Positions 56,201 to 64,000 of a stretch of 64,000 nucleotides of DNA are shown here, in pieces. Position 1 is the stretch's first letter. Each line of letters starts with the position of its first letter. The stretch spans positions 12,969,097 through 13,033,096 of the forward strand of contig OX393564.1 in NCBI GenBank assembly GCA_947652115.1. The letters run 5' to 3'. The position numbers and the translations under genes are program-made. This DNA is from Blastomussa wellsi. Its lineage: Eukaryota > Cnidaria > Anthozoa > Scleractinia > Plerogyridae. The notes below the pieces were generated by a model. It searched no databases, had not been told where the DNA came from, and saw nothing but the letters and a program-made list of their open reading frames with translations.

Positions 56201-57262
56201 AATGTGCTTTAGAATATCCCGAAGAATTGCATGAATTACATAATGATTTGCCTTTAGCTCCAGAGAAAATGTCAGTTTCTGAAGAAATGTTAAGTCCATA
56301 TCAGAAAAAGATTACTGAAAGATTTAATTTGAAAACGTCCAAGATAAATAAGTTAATACCTACTTTAGGCAGTCGAGAAAAATACGTATTACATTATAAA
56401 AATTTAGAATTATATCAAAACTTCAAATTCACAGAATTATTAGATTTAAAGAAAGTGATTTTATGAAAGATTACATTTTGTTTAATACTGATATGAGAAC
56501 TAAATCTAAAAATGCTTTCGAAAAAGACTTTTTTAAATTAATAAATAATTCAGTTTTTGGTAAAACTATGGAAAACTTATATAAAAGGTGTGACGCTAAA
56601 ATTATAACAAATGAAAAAAAATTGATTAAGTATATTGCTAAGCCCACTTTTAATGGGTGTAATATAATAAATGTTAATATGGTAATTATTAAGAGAATTA
56701 TAGAAACATTACTATTAAATAAACCATCATATGTTGGGATGAGTATATTGGATTTGAGTAAAACTTTGATGTACGATTTTCATTATAATTATATTTTAAA
56801 TAAGTTTGGAAATAAAAATGTAAAATTATTATATACTGATACTGACTCATTATGTTATAATATTAAGACCCATGATATTTTCGAAGATTTGTGGAAAGAT
56901 AAAGATAAATTTGATAATTCAGATTATGATCTCAAAAGTAAATATATTTTTAAAGAAAATAAAAAAAGTAATTGGAAAAAATGAAAGATGAATGTGGTGG
57001 TATTCCTATTAGGGAATTCTTGATTGTAAAACCAAGGGAATTAAAAAGGGGGTTATAAAGAAAAATATAAAAATTGAAAATTATAAGGACACATTATTTG
57101 GAGAGCAACAGGATTACAATAAAATGAGAATGATTAGAAGTAAATTGCATGAATTGAGTAGTTTAGAAGTTCAGAAAAAAATCACTGAGTTGTTACGATG
57201 ATAAAAGATACTTATTGGATGATGGAGTTGAAACCAGAGCTTATGGATTTAAAAAATATTTG
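53272..57262 (+). pseudogene. Protein-primed DNA polymerase B of the inner Polinton, broken
   Basis: The N-terminal part (MNITQEQFLLFKNELLNKLD..., coiled coil) leads by shifts into SSYFELPDKLKNKKCFINI. The exonuclease motif I is YADFES (54971-54988), followed by KVRDHDHVTGKFRGAAH and FIDSLQFMASSLDRLVGNL. Polymerase motif A is YLDANNLYG (about 56074-56100), motif B KLINNSVFGKTMEN and motif C YTDTDS (56832-56849). The end is CYDDKRYLLDDGVETRAYGF. At least ten stops or shifts and an inserted LINE (54117-54868) inactivate it. Intact, this enzyme replicates the element by protein priming. Confidence 0.85.
54117..54868 (+). mobile_element. 5'-truncated RTE-like LINE inserted in PolB
   Basis: It holds 223 open codons from 54169 to 54840: MAGLNIKKSKTKTMRI, SFTYLGSVIAVDGGTERDV, FNTNVKTVLMYGAETWRVTK and GHTLRKPHNSVTKQALFWNP, then GKRNRGRPKNNWRR. 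This is the C-terminal end of a non-LTR reverse transcriptase, closest to RTE-like families. It ends in a short (TA)n tail at 54850-54858. PolB sequence continues on both sides (HFSSEEIRDEH left, NGKQAIKMPKKGW right). The intact frame means it is younger than the PolB decay. Confidence 0.85.
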
Positions 57263-57367
57263 AGTTATTTAGTTTGTAGATTTAATTTTTATTGTGATAT
57301 AATCGTTTTTTAAAAAATGAAAATTAGATTATTAAGAACAAAAAAATCATTTAATTATACCGGAGTT

Positions 57368-57847
57368 TGACAGATTGTAATAATTTTGCTTTAAATCCGT
57401 AAAAAGTTAGCACAATCGGTAATTCCGACTGATTTATAAATCTGTAAATTTTATCAATCTAGGTGTCAAAAAATATAGCACATGTGGGTAATTTTCGTGA
57501 TTCATGGATTTCTCTATTTTGTGGATAAAAGTAGTGTAAAATGGATAAAACTGTTGAAATTTTAAAAAGTAATGAAGCGGATAACTTTGCTATTTTTTGC
57601 AATCGAGGGGTGCGCTAGGGGGTAATGTGGGTAAATTTCGTGATTCATGGATTTCTCTATTTTGTGGTTATTTAGTGGATAAAAGTAGTGTAAAATGGAT
57701 AAAACTGTTGAAATTAAAAAAAAAATTATTAAGCGGATTACAAAAAAACTTTTGCTATTTTTTGCAATCGAGGGGTGCGCTAAGGGGGTAATGTGGGTAA
57801 ATTTCTTGATTTGTGACTGCGCCAAAATCCGCCTTTTATATCCTACC
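57368..57847 (-). repeat. Right terminal inverted repeat of the inner Polinton, with internal tandem duplication
   Basis: It is the reverse complement of the left repeat, but longer, because a block beginning gtgggta (57485) is repeated from 57627 and starts again at 57793. The units carry gattcatggatttctctatt and gcaatcgaggggtgcgct. The left repeat has one unit. Bases 57263-57367 are AT-rich PolB tail or spacer. Confidence 0.85.
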
Positions 57848-57853
57848 CTCTGG

Positions 57854-58638
57854 CTCCGCGGCGCATTCCTCGACCTAAATTCGACGTGTCCACAACCAAC
57901 ACGGTCCACCCAACGCGGTCCACCCAACGTGGTCCACCTCCTTTTTCTGCCACACAACAAAATGCCCCGCGCGCGCAAAGTTTAGAAGTACACGCTGACC
58001 GTTGTCGACGTCGCCAGCCGCTACAAATAGGCCGAACCTTTGACCTCGAAAAATGCCGATGAGGTCGCCCAGGCCTTTCAAAAGATTTACAAGCGCACTT
58101 CTCTCAAATGGCCTCAACTGCTGCAGGTTGACCCCAGGCGCGAATTCATGGGCACTTTCTCCAAAGAAACGGAAAATCACAAAACCTTTATCCGGTGCGG
58201 GTGCGTTGACATTCACCGCGCCCAAGCTATTGTTGAACGTTTCAACCGCACCCTTGCCATTCCCTGAGGGCCAGCGGTCCACTGGCTTTGAACAACGAGG
58301 TGAGGTAAGAAGCCTTGCCGGCAGTCGCCATCAAAGAAAAAACTGTTTATGCAAGGCCAGCGACATCTTATTCAAGGCCTGTTGGAAAGAGCGAAAAAGC
58401 CCTCCCCTCTCTTGTCCAAGTTCGTTATCTCTACCAGCCGGGCGAGCTGGAAGGCGGTGTAAAGAGAGCCACGGATCCGATTTGGTCTTTGAAAGTTTAC
58501 AGAATTGAAAGGGCTTTTACAAAACCTAATCAACCCGTTCTCTACTATTTGCACGATGGGTCCAAGTGCGGCTTTGTGCGTGAAGAACTGCTGGTTGTCC
58601 CTCCAAACACCACTCTTCCTCTGGCTAATGCAAACTAA
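57854..58638 (+). pseudogene. Outer Polinton rve integrase, core and C-terminus
   Basis: In several frames: PRRIPRPKFDV, then TLTVVDVASRYK with the first catalytic Asp, QVDPRREFMG with the second, and AQAIVERFNRTL with the Glu about 35 residues later, so the DD35E set is visible. The C-terminal part is clean from 58315: EKTVYARPATSYSRPVGKSE, VRYLYQPGELEGG and WSLKVYRIERAFTKPNQPV. Stops (for example in 58027-58029) and a missing block between about 58266 and 58290 inactivate it. Its N-terminus is at 49228, across the inner Polinton. Confidence 0.8.
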
Positions 58639-58639
58639 A

Positions 58640-58935
58640 TGTGAAATTCTATTGGCTCTGTGTGGATGCCATCAGCGGCACCCACCTTTTGTCGTAATAA
58701 GAGCTCAGCCCCAGTTTCTGCTGCTCATAAGTGACCATCCGTCTGCCCCGCGTTCTGAAACCTCTGTTAGTTACCATGTCCTTGCTGCCTTCCAAAGCTG
58801 CCTTGAAACGCTGCCAGTTTATCTCGTTTTGCTTCTTCGACATCCCTTTCGTGCTTAACTTCTTTTTTTCGCCCTCCTCCGGCTCGTCGACGAAATAACA
58901 CTTTGAGCAGAGCGCGATCAACCGGCTGCCCACGC
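58640..58935 (-). pseudogene. Outer Polinton DNA polymerase B, C-terminal remnant
   Basis: The minus-strand frame reads LIALCSKCYFVDEPEEGEKK, STKGMSKKQNEINWQRFKAA, SKDMVTNRGFRTRGRRMVTY and LGLSSYYDKRWV. After a one-base shift it ends DGIHTEPIEFHI and a stop near 58636-58638. I recognise this as the end of PolB in GC-richer cnidarian Polintons. All catalytic motifs are missing; the break at about 58935 abuts CapX sequence. It converges on the integrase gene. Confidence 0.6.
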
Positions 58936-59867
58936 ACTTGACAAGTATTTTACAACAAAGTTCAGAGAGCTATTCCAAAAGGAACAACAGAAGTTCGAAA
59001 CGTCAAAGCCCGCAAAAAAATGGCAAGCGGGGCCAAATCTATCTCGATTTCCGTTTCACGCGAGGTCCAAACCACGGGCTGGGGAGCGTTTACATTTATT
59101 GCCGTGACCCTTTCATACTGGACGTGCCCTATCCATCGGCAAAAGCAAAATTCGACGACGAGGACCCAAAGGCGTCAGAAAAGGGAATTTCAGTATGTTT
59201 TATAAGAAACGACGCCGCGGAAGAGCAATTCAATTGGTTCGCGCCCAAACCCTCCGAAGGATTGACCCAGGCGGGTTTGTCGCGAATAAACCAGTCGACA
59301 GAGGCGTTCGTTTACTGGGCACGCAAGTCAACGTCCGCAGCAGCATCCTGGGCGATTGGGGGGGGGGGCGCAAAGGAGGCGCAGAGCGAGTTCCTCGTCT
59401 TGGTGGAAGACGCGATAAGGCAGCCTGACCTTGCAAAAAGCGTGCAGCGTTATCAGCTGGCGGTGGATGAAGCAAAGGTACGGTTGAACCTTGGTGTGTG
59501 CCCGGGGGCCTGGCTGATGCCCGCACGGATGGTTTTAAACACAGAAAGCACGGTTGGCTACAACAATAGGTTGAAACAAGCGATACCGGGTATGAAGCTG
59601 GGGGTCAACGACGGGGCAAACAAAAGCACAAAAAAAGCGGCGCTTCGGCTGATGGACGGCGGGAAAACGAAAATAAACCCGCCAAACAGTCACCCTTCGA
59701 ATCCAATTCACAAAGCGACAAAAAAAGAGCCAGCCCCTGTTGCCCAACAGCTACAGAGGAAGGAACCAACGACAGCGGCTGGCTCCGAGAGACATCTCGA
59801 CAACAAAATAGCTGTCGCTGTTGGCGCGGTTGCAGTTGCTGGTTTGGCATTCTTGACATTGCGTTAA
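58936..59867 (+). pseudogene. Polinton CapX protein, copy B
   Basis: A frame begins LDKYFTTKFRELFQKEQQKF, as in copy A, but soon a deletion and shift lead to FRFTRGPNHGLGSVYIY. From there one frame is open to 59867: FIRNDAAEEQFNWFAPKPSE, EAQSEFLVLVEDAIRQPDLA, KSVQRYQLAVDEAKVRLNLG, PGAWLMPARMVLNTESTVGY, a Lys/Pro/Ala-rich linker and a C-terminal hydrophobic anchor KIAVAVGAVAVAGLAFLTLR. A run of G at about 59359-59369 is a likely indel site. The C-terminal anchor suggests a membrane-associated protein; function unknown. Confidence 0.6.
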
Positions 59868-61189
59868 CGCTGCTTCTCGACCACAAACGCCACAACACCC
59901 CAAATCACAAGCCAGGTGTGCTCTGCCAGAAAAGATACGACCTCCCCAGCAGCTTTGAAGAGGAAAGAAACAATCGAACCAATCAAACCGGGAAGAATTC
60001 CAGCAAGTTTTTTGCCAATCTCTTTCAAACCATTTCCCAACGCTTTGCCAGTGGCGTTCAGCGATGAGTTAATAGCACCAACGACAGCACCACCCGTGGC
60101 ACCAGCAGCAAGCAAGATTGCTGTAACCGTCACACCATATTTTTTGAAGATCTCTTTCACCCTCTCACGAAGTGGAACCGCTTTTTCTCTTTCCTCAATC
60201 TGCGTTTGCAGACGCGCAAGCTCCTCGGTTCTTTCCGCAACTCTTTCTTCCGCTGCTTCTTTGTCAGAGGGTGAGGCGTTCTCATCGTTGATGATTTTCT
60301 GATCTTCATCATTTTGTCGTTGAAGGTCGGTTTCCTGCTCACGCAGTTCATCAAACGTTCTCGTGTCGTTAAGATTTTGTTGAAGAGCGTTTCTGTTTTT
60401 TTTTCTTATCAAGGTCTGCTCTGATTTTATCAACATTTTTTTGTTTTTGTACTCGTTCTCGTTCTCGTTCTTTTGTTTTATTGTTTGCAAGTTTTCGGAG
60501 TGAAGCCTCCAGTTGCCCAAGTCTGCGCAGTTCATTCTCACTTTCAACATTTGAACCATATTCATCATGAAGTGCATCAATCCTTGCTCGAGTTTGCGCA
60601 AGTCTGTTTCTCAGATTTTGAACCTCTGGTGTAGTTTTTTCCCTTCCTGTAGCAATTTTTTCAGCCTCTTTCAATTATTGTTCGGCCTCTCTCAATCTCT
60701 GACCTTCTTCTCTTATGCTCTGACTGTCTTGAGCGATAATATCTTTAGCTTCTGGACCCAGAGAGTCTTTGAACTTATCTATAATTTTTTTGAGAAAACC
60801 ACCGCCATCTTTTCTGAAAATTTCAGCCTCACCGCCTTTTGAACCAAATGATACAAATGTTGTTTCATTTCCACGTATTCTGCTGAAACCAAGTGGGCCC
60901 AATTTTCTGAAGTCCACTTTTGGGAAACGCTTTCTGATAAAGTCTTTTGCTTTTTCAAGCCTTGCTTGTTTGTCATCTAGATTCACAAAATCTTCCAACA
61001 AAGGACCTTCAACATAGGATGTGTCAGACATCCCGCTCTGTTTGTGCTGCATTGTTTGCATTTCAATTTGTTCGCCACAGGGTGTCGATGCGGTGCCCGG
61101 CACAAAAGGACCGGTTGTGTTTTGACGGTTTATCTCTTGTTCATCGTCATCGTCTTCGTGGTCAAGTGTATGGTCAAGTGCAGGCTCGT
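59864..61189 (-). pseudogene. Polinton membrane-anchored coiled-coil protein, copy B
   Basis: It has the same layout as copy A: acidic start (ALDHTLDHEDDDDEQEINRQ), EKAKDFIRKRFPKVDFRKLG, NETTFVSFGSKGGEAEIF, coiled coil (LRNRLAQTRARIDALHDEYG, DNEDQKIINDEN-type repeats), and hydrophobic C-terminal segments (TAILLAAGATGGAVVGAI, LAEHTWLVIWGVVAFVV). Only one stop (TAA-type, about 60676) and one shift near 60400 break it. Its start codon is deleted. Copies A and B differ at many sites, so their split is old. Confidence 0.65.
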
Positions 61190-61191
61190 CG

Positions 61192-62265
61192 GTGCAAGCA
61201 AACCTTCGTCCAACGCACAAGGAGAAAAATCGCGGCGCGATGAAAGCCGAGCGCGTAAAACGTATCACCTTTGATCGTAGCGACACCAACCCCAGCGAGA
61301 CCCTGAATGTTTATGTGCCCAAGCTGTGTGAGGACGAGGTCCTCGTACCCGGCTCGCTCGCACTACTTTTCAACATCGACTTGTCTGGAGGGGACCCCAA
61401 CAACTTCCTCGTTCAAAAAGTCGGGCGCGCTCTGGTCGACAAACTGGTGTTGCAGGACACGGTGGGGTATGACATCTGGGAGGACCTTTTCCTCTCGCAG
61501 GAGGAGCGGGAGAACATGCTGCTCGATGGAATTCAGAGCTCGGACCTCTGCAAGATCCGCTCAAACGCTGGGGACAAGAAAACCGAGGCTGTCGACACGG
61601 AAAACGCGCTGAACAAGGTTTTCGGCACAAAATACCGTATCAGACTGGACCACCAGATCCTGACCGACCACGGAGTCTTTTACCCCCAAGCTCTTTACCA
61701 CGATCTCTTGTTTGAGCTGACCCTTGCGCCGGCCTCCCAGGTTGTCAAAAGCTCTGAGCCAACAAAACTGAAATACAATCTGACAAACATCCAGCTTGAG
61801 TATGAAATGATCAGAAGCAAGACTCTGGCGGAAGACGCGGACAGTGTTTATGGCGCTGGCAAGGAGTTTATCTACGACCACGTCCAGCTTGATCACATGA
61901 TCACCTTCGCAAAAGCCAAGGAAAGGATTAACCTCAGAGTCAACCCCCAGAGAAGGTCCCTGAAAGGAATCCATCTCCTGTTCATCGATCCTTACGCTCC
62001 AGGAGCCAGAGATACAGAAAAGTACTTCAACCCTGGCCTCTCGAAAGTCAGCGTCATGGTGAACGGCTCGCCTAACATGCTGTACAACAACGGCATTTTA
62101 TACAGGGACATGTGGGAGACGGTCCGCCGCTTCCTTCCCCAGACAAAAACGCCACACATGAATCTGAAAAAGTTCTACAGCGATGAGAAGTTCGGTCTTT
62201 TGATCGATCTGCGCCCCATGGCAGATCAGAATGTTTGTGATAATATGCGCGCAACACGGGGTGTA
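61192..62265 (+). pseudogene. Polinton major capsid protein (double jelly roll), copy B
   Basis: ANLRPTHKEKNRGAMKAERV, RITFDRSDTNPSETLNVYVP, LVPGSLALLFNIDLSGGDPN, YRIRLDHQILTDHGVFYPQ, LYHDLLFELTLAPASQVVK, IQLEYEMIRSKTLAEDADSV, RINLRVNPQRRSLKGIHLLF and VNGSPNMLYNNGI match the cnidarian Polinton major capsid protein as I know it. About 355 codons are open. The C-terminus is lost by a deletion that joins it to ATPase sequence near 62265, and its own ATG is deleted. This protein would form the icosahedral shell. Confidence 0.8.
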
Positions 62266-62647
62266 AATTTGGTTGAAGCTCGTTTCCTGGCTTTTCGAGG
62301 GCACCAACACGCTCATAATCCTCGATGACTGTGCAGCCTCGAAAGATGTGAAAGGGCGCACAGGCCAGCTGGTAAATTTTGCTTTTTCTGCTCGACATAT
62401 TGGCATCAGCGTTTGGGTGCTGACACATAAGATGACCAGCATAACAGCCTCCTTCCGGGAAAACTTGGCGGCGGTCGTTCTCTTTTACACCCCCGCGGCC
62501 AAGACCACGAAAGCCATCTTTGATGATTACGCCGGGGAACTCTCCCAGGATGAGTACACAGGTCTTATTTCAAAGCTTAAAGCTCGAAAGTTCGCTCATC
62601 TCGTGCTCTCGCTTCGGCACCCCTACGGAGTTAAATTGAAAAAATGA
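62266..62647 (+). pseudogene. Polinton genome-packaging ATPase (FtsK/HerA type), C-terminal part, copy B
   Basis: The frame from 62273 reads LVSWLFEGTNTLIILDDCAA, the hydrophobic strand and Asp-Asp of the Walker B motif, then SKDVKGRTGQLVNFAFSARH, GISVWVLTHKMTSITASFRE and NLAAVVLFYTPAAKT to the stop at 62645-62647. Walker A and the N-terminal half are absent, removed by the same deletion that cut MCP. Intact, the enzyme would pump DNA into capsids. Confidence 0.75.
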
Positions 62648-62835
62648 AAGTTCGTTTCGAGTTATTTTGAATTGAAAAAATGAAAGTTGTATATAGCACA
62701 CACAAAAAAGATAGGAGTTCTGGCGAACCTGTACAAACAAATTTTAAGGGGTTCTGGCGCACTTAGAACACCTGTATAAACAAATTTTTAGGGGTTCAGC
62801 CGCACTTAGCAAAGCGGTACTGGTGTCAAAGCTGG
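62648..62835. repeat. Short direct repeats after the ATPase
   Basis: attgaaaaaatgaaagtt occurs at 62635 and about 62672. A unit of about 43 bp (acctgtacaaacaaattt...) at 62727 repeats at 62770 with changes. No gene is visible. These may mark an element terminus. Confidence 0.5.
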
Positions 62836-62989
62836 TGCACCAACAGTGCACCAACAGTGCAACAACAGTGCACCAACAGTGCACCAACAGTGCACCAACA
62901 GTGCACAAACAGTGTACCAACAGAGCACCAAAAGTGAACCAAAAGTGAACCAACAGTGAACCAACAGTGAACCAACAGTGAACCAGCAG
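62836..62989. repeat. 11-bp minisatellite, 14 units
   Basis: Units of the type TGCACCAACAG are repeated exactly 14 times, shifting to TGAACCAACAG in the right half. Because 11 is not a multiple of 3, the open frames on the minus strand are artefacts. Confidence 0.95.
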
Positions 62990-63186
62990 CGGCGGAGAAA
63001 CCAAGCGGTGGACAAACCAGCCAAGCCAAGCGAAAGCAAGAGAAAAGCAACCAAACAAGTGAGCGGGAAACCAGAACAACAAACCAGCCAAGCGAAGGAC
63101 GGCGAAAGAGAGCCAAACAAAAAAGCGTGACCCAAGCGGAGGAAGAGGAACCATTTGAAGAAATGAAAGCACAGAGTATTTGAACC
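62990..63186 (+). other. Lys/Gln-rich low-complexity sequence
   Basis: The plus strand reads as KPAKPSESKRKATKQVSGK-like, highly charged sequence with no stop for about 50 codons. It has no recognisable domain and may be part of the leader of the PolB gene downstream. Confidence 0.3.
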
Positions 63187-63345
63187 AGAATTAATTTTCC
63201 ATTTGAAGAAATATCCGCAGAAGAATATACGAATTTGCGTCAGAATTAATTTTCCATTTGAAGAAATATCCGCAGAAGAATATACGAATTTGCGTCAGAA
63301 TTAATTTTCCATTTGAAGAAAAATCAGCAGAAGAATATGTGCAAA
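63187..63345. repeat. 55-bp tandem repeat, nearly 3 units
   Basis: Units begin at 63187, 63242 and 63297 (agaattaattttccatttg). The third diverges after gaagaa. The unit encodes FPFEEISAEEY in one frame, and the step of 55 shifts the frame each time. Confidence 0.95.
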
Positions 63346-63561
63346 ACATGGCAGCAGCAAACGAAATTCGAGAAGAACAAGAACAACACCCAGAAAATGA
63401 AGGAATACATGACCGGTTTATGATATCACAAACAAATTACCGGAATGGCTACGAGTTTGGTGGATGCTTCCAACCAGAGGAAACCCAAACAACCAAGACA
63501 TTTTGGTGTTCGCAAGAGAAAACAAAGAAAAGTACAAAGATTTGATAAAACATAAAAGTAA
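63346..63561 (+). other. Possible PolB upstream coding sequence, out of frame
   Basis: The frame MAAANEIREEQEQHPENEG, then HDRFMISQTNYRNGYEFGG is open to 63545; another frame gives SLVDASNQRKPKQPRHFGVR. I recognise neither. Either may be a decayed N-terminal part of the next gene. Confidence 0.25.
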
Positions 63562-64000
63562 GTTTCGGGCTACAAGTGGAATTTTCAAGAGAAGTAAACG
63601 ACGAAAAGCAATATATGACGCATTATTTTCATGAAACAGAACCCCATTTTATCCAAAGGCATGAAGAAGACAAGATTGAAACTGAATTCAACAAATTCAT
63701 TGAAAAAGTAAATGGAGAAATAGAAAACTGGTCAGTGGAGGGATCAGATTGGGAAGTTGAAGTGATAAAAACAGCATATGTGAATGTCGCACGCTATGAG
63801 CCGTTGAAAGGAGGAACATATCTGCCTCTTCCACCCAATCTGGCAAAAAAGAAGGCCATAGTAAACGTGAAAAACAGGGACAATGAATGTTTGAAGTGGG
63901 CACTAAGAGCAGCATTATTCCCAGTATCAAAAGATCCAGAAAGACCAAGCAAATATCCAACCAACGACGGAATAAACTACCAAGGAATCGAATTCCCAAC
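63562..64000 (+). CDS. Third Polinton DNA polymerase B, N-terminal part (runs off the window)
   Basis: An open frame reads KVSFGLQVEFSREVNDEK, YFHETEPHFIQRHEEDKIET, WEVEVIKTAYVNVARYEPLK, GGTYLPLPPNLAKKKAIVNV and NRDNECLKWALRAALFPVS, up to the window edge. The LPLP...KKKAI.NV.N.D..C..WA pattern is the N-terminal region of Polinton polymerase B and parallels SSYFELPDKLKNKKCFINI in the inner element. It is a different lineage from both other PolB copies. Start is unclear; stops lie just upstream. Confidence 0.7.

Larger units (their letters stand above)
49366..57847. mobile_element. Inner AT-rich Polinton (Maverick), 8,482 bp, nested in an integrase gene
   Basis: The left end AGTAGTATATAAAAGG and the reverse complement of the right end GGTAGGATATAAAAGG match at 14 of 16 bases, and the inverted repeat continues for some 300 bp. 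CTCTGG flanks both ends (49360-49365, 57848-57853), the 6-bp duplication typical of Polintons. Inside are a VLTF3-like factor, a membrane protein, a fibre-like protein, integrase C-terminus, nuclease and PolB. Composition is far more AT-rich than the outer element. Capsid, packaging ATPase and protease genes are absent, with a probable deletion junction near 51700. Confidence 0.85.

Noticed and set aside
57562..57978. 138-codon minus-strand ORF at the right end of the inner Polinton
   Set aside because: It covers the terminal inverted repeat and antisense integrase sequence; its repeated residues come from the duplicated repeat block.
61561..61974. 137-codon minus-strand ORF and other frames inside MCP copy B
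   Set aside because: They are shadows of the well-supported capsid gene in a GC-richer region.
62744..63172. Hydrophobic minus-strand ORF rich in VHCWFTVGSLL repeats
   Set aside because: It is the 11-bp minisatellite read in successive frames and has no counterpart outside the repeat.
1..64000. tRNA, rRNA and bacterial promoter or ribosome-binding signals
   Set aside because: I saw no cloverleaf or rRNA sequence, and the elements are all of eukaryotic type, so bacterial signals were not annotated.

Overview
The window looks like heterochromatin or repeat-rich DNA of an invertebrate animal, most likely a cnidarian such as a coral or sea anemone. That guess rests on mobile-element families I recognise (Penelope-like elements with GIY-YIG endonuclease, BEL/Pao, Tx1-like LINEs and Polinton/Maverick elements with a capsid cluster), not on any host gene. 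No complete host gene, tRNA, rRNA or bacterial operon was found. One short stretch (36052-36168) could be a host exon.

Region 1 (1-30303) is an uninterrupted satellite array with a 147-bp monomer, about 206 copies, arranged in two higher-order domains. The left domain repeats with steps of 5,098 and 6,129 bp (an 11,227-bp super-period). The right domain repeats with steps of about 3.8 and 4.85 kb. Most monomers carry a 17-bp motif matching 8 of the 9 constrained positions of the mammalian CENP-B box. The array ends at a 200-N scaffold gap (30304-30503).

Region 2 (30504-44165) is a graveyard of transposons: three fragments of one Penelope-like family, each with a hammerhead-like motif in the tail; two hairpin elements sharing one terminus; a 694-bp TA-flanked MITE; fragments of three LINEs; and a decayed minus-strand BEL/Pao retrotransposon (38579-43540) whose gag was hit by one of the Penelope tails.

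Region 3 (44166-62647) is a nest of Polinton (Maverick) elements. A GC-richer outer element encodes two uncharacterised probable structural proteins (here CapX and a minus-strand membrane-anchored coiled-coil protein), a double-jelly-roll major capsid protein, an FtsK/HerA-type packaging ATPase, small membrane proteins, an rve integrase and protein-primed DNA polymerase B. Its genes occur in the order CapX, coil, MCP-ATPase, small ORFs, integrase, PolB, then CapX, coil, MCP, ATPase again, as if one and a half units were joined head to tail. An AT-rich second Polinton (49366-57847) with inverted terminal repeats is inserted into the outer integrase gene and flanked by the 6-bp duplication CTCTGG. 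The inner element keeps a zinc-ribbon VLTF3-like factor, a two-helix membrane protein, a fibre-like protein, an integrase C-terminus, a PD-(D/E)xK nuclease and a broken PolB, but no capsid or ATPase genes. A LINE fragment interrupts its PolB.

Region 4 (62648-64000) has an 11-bp minisatellite, a 55-bp repeat and the start of a third Polinton PolB running off the edge. Almost every element gene is broken by stops or frameshifts, so the window records past invasions rather than a working system. Exceptions are a few small membrane-protein ORFs and the fibre-like ORF.
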